Part shown: positions 61,840 to 64,000 of the stretch, in pieces
Layout of the letters: each line of letters starts with the position of its first letter
Position numbering within the stretch: the first letter of the stretch is position 1
NCBI RefSeq assembly: GCF_014206975.1
Contig: NZ_JACHOU010000021.1
Location: 1-64,000 of the forward strand
Length of the DNA: 64,000 bases
Source: Aminobacter aganoensis
Lineage (GTDB): Bacteria > Pseudomonadota > Alphaproteobacteria > Rhizobiales > Rhizobiaceae
Direction of reading: 5' to 3'
Notes under the pieces: generated by a model
Seen by the model: only the letters and a program-made list of their open reading frames with translations
What the model was told of the DNA's origin: nothing
Database searches by the model: none
Made by a program: the position numbers and the translations under genes

Positions 61840-63489
61840 ATGCCTGAGCCAGCCGACATAATAGTCATTGGTGCTGGCGCGGCGGGCTGTGTTTTGGCAG
61901 AGCGATTGAGTTCTGACCCGTCCCTGAAGGTGGTGCTGATCGAGGCGGGACAAGGCAAAAGCCGTCCGCTCCACGCTTTTCCGATGCTCGCGGGGCATTT
62001 CTATCGGCGCGCAAAGGACAACTGGTCTTTCCACACAGAGCCGCAGCCTGCGTTGAACGGACGCCGTCTGTTTTTTCCACGCGGAAAAAGAATAGGTGGA
62101 TCGACGATCTTCAACGGCATGGTGTACGCCCGCGGAAACAGGGGGGACTATGACCACTGGGCCCAACTCGGCAATGCGGGCTGGTCGTACGAAGACGTTC
62201 TTCCGTATTTCAAACGCAACGAGCGACATGAAGGCGGGGAGACGGAGCTGCACGGCGGCTCGGGCCTGGTTTCTGTGTCCCACGCAAGGCCGAGCAATCC
62301 TCTTTTTTACGTGTTTATCGAAGCCGTCATCCAGGCTGGGTTCCCAAGAATCGCAGACATGAGCAGTCCGGCGACTGCCGGCGTCGGATTTTATGACTTT
62401 CATATCGCGAACGGCAGGCGGAGCAGTTCCGCGACCGTGCTTCTTGAGGCGGCCTCGTCGCGTAAAAACCTGAGAATTGTCGACTGCTCATTGGTCACGC
62501 GCATTCTATTCCGGGGGACCCTGGCGGCGGGTGTGGAGTTTGTACGCGACGGCGAAGTTTCCACGCTCCTTGCCCGCCAGGAGATCGTGCTTACGGCGGG
62601 TGCCATAGGAACGCCGCACATCCTTTTGCTGTCGGGCATCGGCAATCCGGAGCATCTTAAGGCGGTGGGAGTTGCGCCGTTCCGGGATCTACCGGGTGTC
62701 GGCGAAAACCTGACAGACCATCTCGACGCCTGGGTCCGCGTATCGTCACGGCAGCCCGTGTCGCTACTGCGAGAACTCAGGGCGGATCGCATCGCAATCA
62801 ACGTCGCGAGGGCGCAGCTCTTCGGCAAAGGGCCTGTCTCAGAAAGTCCGATCTCCGCAGGGGGCTATTTCTACAGCCGACCCGGGCTGGAGTATCCGGA
62901 CCTTCAGGCGTTCTTCCTGCCAGTGCCCGCCACGGGCGCGAAGGTGTGGTACCCATTTACGGCCAAGGCGCGCGAAATTCGCGAGCTGCACGGGTATGGC
63001 CTCAGGATCGGCCCGGTAAGGCCGCAGAGCAGGGGAAGGGTCCGCCTCGCGTCCCCGAACCCGCAAGAAGCGCCCCGCATCCATCCCGCCTATCTCACGA
63101 ATGCAGCCGACATCGCTCCGATGATAGAGGGTCTGAAGATAGCCAGGACGATATTCTCCCAACCCGGGTTCGAGCCCTACCGGCAGGTCGAGACGGCTCC
63201 CGGTCCAGACGTCCGCACGGATGCCGAACTCGAAGCCTATGTCCGCGAAACGGCGGACTCGGTCTTCCACCCCGTCGGCACCGCGAGGATGGGAAACGAC
63301 AGGATGGCTGTTGTCGATGCCCGGCTGAAGGTTCACGGGGTCGGGGGACTGCGAGTGGCCGACGCCTCAATCATGCCGCTCATCCCATCCGGCAATACCA
63401 GCGCGCCGACCATGATGATCGCGGAACGGGCGGCCGACTTCATCCGCGAAGACCGCAGGGCAGGGCGCACATATGCGGATGCCGTCTAA
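61840..63489 (+). CDS. GMC-family FAD oxidoreductase (choline/alcohol dehydrogenase-like)
   Basis: A 549-residue FAD enzyme of the glucose-methanol-choline family. The ADP-binding loop is VIGAGAAGCVLA (residues 8-19); GGSTIFNGMVYARG and the second signature TAGAIGTPHILLLSGIG follow. The C-terminal active site is SVFHPVGTARMG (His near 477) with SGNTSAP (Asn). It oxidises an alcohol substrate that cannot be told from sequence. It begins at the ATG at 61840 and precedes a gamma-glutamyltransferase-like gene by 84 bases. It is ICE cargo. Confidence 0.9.
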   Translation: MPEPADIIVIGAGAAGCVLAERLSSDPSLKVVLIEAGQGKSRPLHAFPMLAGHFYRRAKDNWSFHTEPQPALNGRRLFFPRGKRIGGSTIFNGMVYARGNRGDYDHWAQLGNAGWSYEDVLPYFKRNERHEGGETELHGGSGLVSVSHARPSNPLFYVFIEAVIQAGFPRIADMSSPATAGVGFYDFHIANGRRSSSATVLLEAASSRKNLRIVDCSLVTRILFRGTLAAGVEFVRDGEVSTLLARQEIVLTAGAIGTPHILLLSGIGNPEHLKAVGVAPFRDLPGVGENLTDHLDAWVRVSSRQPVSLLRELRADRIAINVARAQLFGKGPVSESPISAGGYFYSRPGLEYPDLQAFFLPVPATGAKVWYPFTAKAREIRELHGYGLRIGPVRPQSRGRVRLASPNPQEAPRIHPAYLTNAADIAPMIEGLKIARTIFSQPGFEPYRQVETAPGPDVRTDAELEAYVRETADSVFHPVGTARMGNDRMAVVDARLKVHGVGGLRVADASIMPLIPSGNTSAPTMMIAERAADFIREDRRAGRTYADAV

Positions 63490-63573
63490 ATTGCCCATGG
63501 CGGCCCGGACGCGGCCGACCCGGCGAGCCCTGTCGCCTGAAATTCTGGTCAAACACGATCCAAGGAGCTGGAT

Positions 63574-64000
63574 ATGTCAAAACCGATGCGGCGAATGCCG
63601 ACGGCGCGAGCCATGATCACGGCGGCGCAGCCGGAAGCCGCCCATGCCGGAGCTGAAATTCTGCGCGCAGGCGGCAGCGCCGTTGATGCGGTGATCGCGG
63701 CTGCCCTCGTCCAGGGCGTCGTCGATCCGCTCATGTGCGGCATCGGCGGCTTCGGCAGCCTGCACGTATACGATCCGAGCACTGGCGACCATTTTGTGCT
63801 CGATGGCCAAGGTGGCTGCCCCGCAGTCGCGCGCGACGACATGTGGGCCGACAGAATTGCCGGGCAGACGCGGGACGGTTTTGGATTCATAATCGAAGGG
63901 TTCGAGAATGAGTGCGGGCATTCCTCTGTCTGCGTGCCTGGAATTGTTGCCGTGCTAGCGAAAGCTCACGAACGGCTTGGGCGCCTGCCCTGGGGCGAGC
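63574..64000 (+). CDS. Gamma-glutamyltransferase-like protein, 5' part only
   Basis: The first 142 codons of a Ntn-hydrolase of the gamma-glutamyltranspeptidase family (ITAAQPEAAHAGAEILRAGGSAVDAVIAA in outline, CGIGGFGSLHVYD). It runs off the window; the catalytic Thr of the small subunit lies beyond. It starts at the ATG at 63574 with AAGGAG upstream. No signal peptide is seen, so it may be cytoplasmic and act on a gamma-glutamylated catabolite and not on glutathione. It is probably in one unit with the oxidoreductase. Confidence 0.82.
   Translation, partial: MSKPMRRMPTARAMITAAQPEAAHAGAEILRAGGSAVDAVIAAALVQGVVDPLMCGIGGFGSLHVYDPSTGDHFVLDGQGGCPAVARDDMWADRIAGQTRDGFGFIIEGFENECGHSSVCVPGIVAVLAKAHERLGRLPWGE

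Larger units (their letters stand above)
16510..64000. mobile_element. Integrative and conjugative element (ICEMlSym-like), left end and at least 47 kb of its body
   Basis: Integrase beside guaA, AlpA/RdfS-type excision genes, RepA, relaxase, TraF, TraG, the full trb mating-pore set, TraR/TraI quorum sensing and the QseM/FseA-type regulators lie together in the order known from Mesorhizobium ICEs. Defence genes and metabolic genes sit in it as cargo. The right boundary lies beyond 64000. The exact left base is uncertain by some tens of bases. Confidence 0.88.

Overview
The window looks like a chromosome segment of a high-GC alphaproteobacterium of the order Rhizobiales, most like Mesorhizobium or Aminobacter. 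The grounds are the short-form HisG with a separate HisZ, the palindromic rhizobial intergenic repeats, and a mobile element whose regulatory genes match the known Mesorhizobium symbiosis ICEs. The genus is an inference.

Positions 1-16513 are ordinary chromosome: a divergent folD paralogue, an L,D-transpeptidase, tag, two small membrane or lipoprotein genes, hisS-hisZ-hisG, an oxyR/katG divergent pair, an RsmB-like rRNA methyltransferase, tspO, a hotdog thioesterase, a nucleosidase-like protein, a MarR regulator with two clear operators, and guaA. The first 120 bases are G/C homopolymers and look like a contig edge.

From the 3' end of guaA to the end of the window lies one large integrative and conjugative element (ICE), at least 47 kb long; its right end is not in view. 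Its parts in order are: a tyrosine integrase with repeated arm-type sites next to guaA (IntG-like position) and an AlpA-type regulator (16.5-18.6 kb); a defence cargo island (18.7-30.5 kb) with an SMC/Rad50-like ATPase, a Z1-type helicase with a fused N-terminal helix-turn-helix, an HNH nuclease, a GIY-YIG nuclease, and a six-gene restriction-modification operon (ribbon-helix-helix regulator, C5-cytosine methylase, PD-(D/E)XK nuclease, DUF4928, Vsr, unknown); ICE maintenance genes (ParB-like, DUF2958, DUF736, DUF932) with two paralogous structured leaders (30.7-37.3 kb); a regulatory block (MucR, two XRE repressors, QseM-like DUF2285 protein, split FseA-like activator; 37.5-40.3 kb); an RdfS-like excisionase, RepA with an iteron/dyad origin, DUF2840, traF, DUF736, lytic transglycosylase, oriT region and relaxase (40.4-46.4 kb); traG and the complete trbBCDEJKLFGI mating-pore operon (46.6-59.0 kb); a LysR regulator and the traI/traR quorum-sensing pair (59.0-61.5 kb); and metabolic cargo (GMC oxidoreductase, start of a gamma-glutamyltransferase; 61.8-64 kb).

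The genes fit the ICEMlSym model. TraR/TraI sense population density. An activator made only by +1 ribosomal frameshifting (FseA-like) would switch on the excisionase and transfer genes. A QseC/QseM-like pair would hold most cells in the OFF state. The two most novel-looking parts are the Z1/SMC/HNH module with its own tandem operators and an interrupted small partner gene, and the pair of structured leaders before the ParB-like and DUF932 genes.
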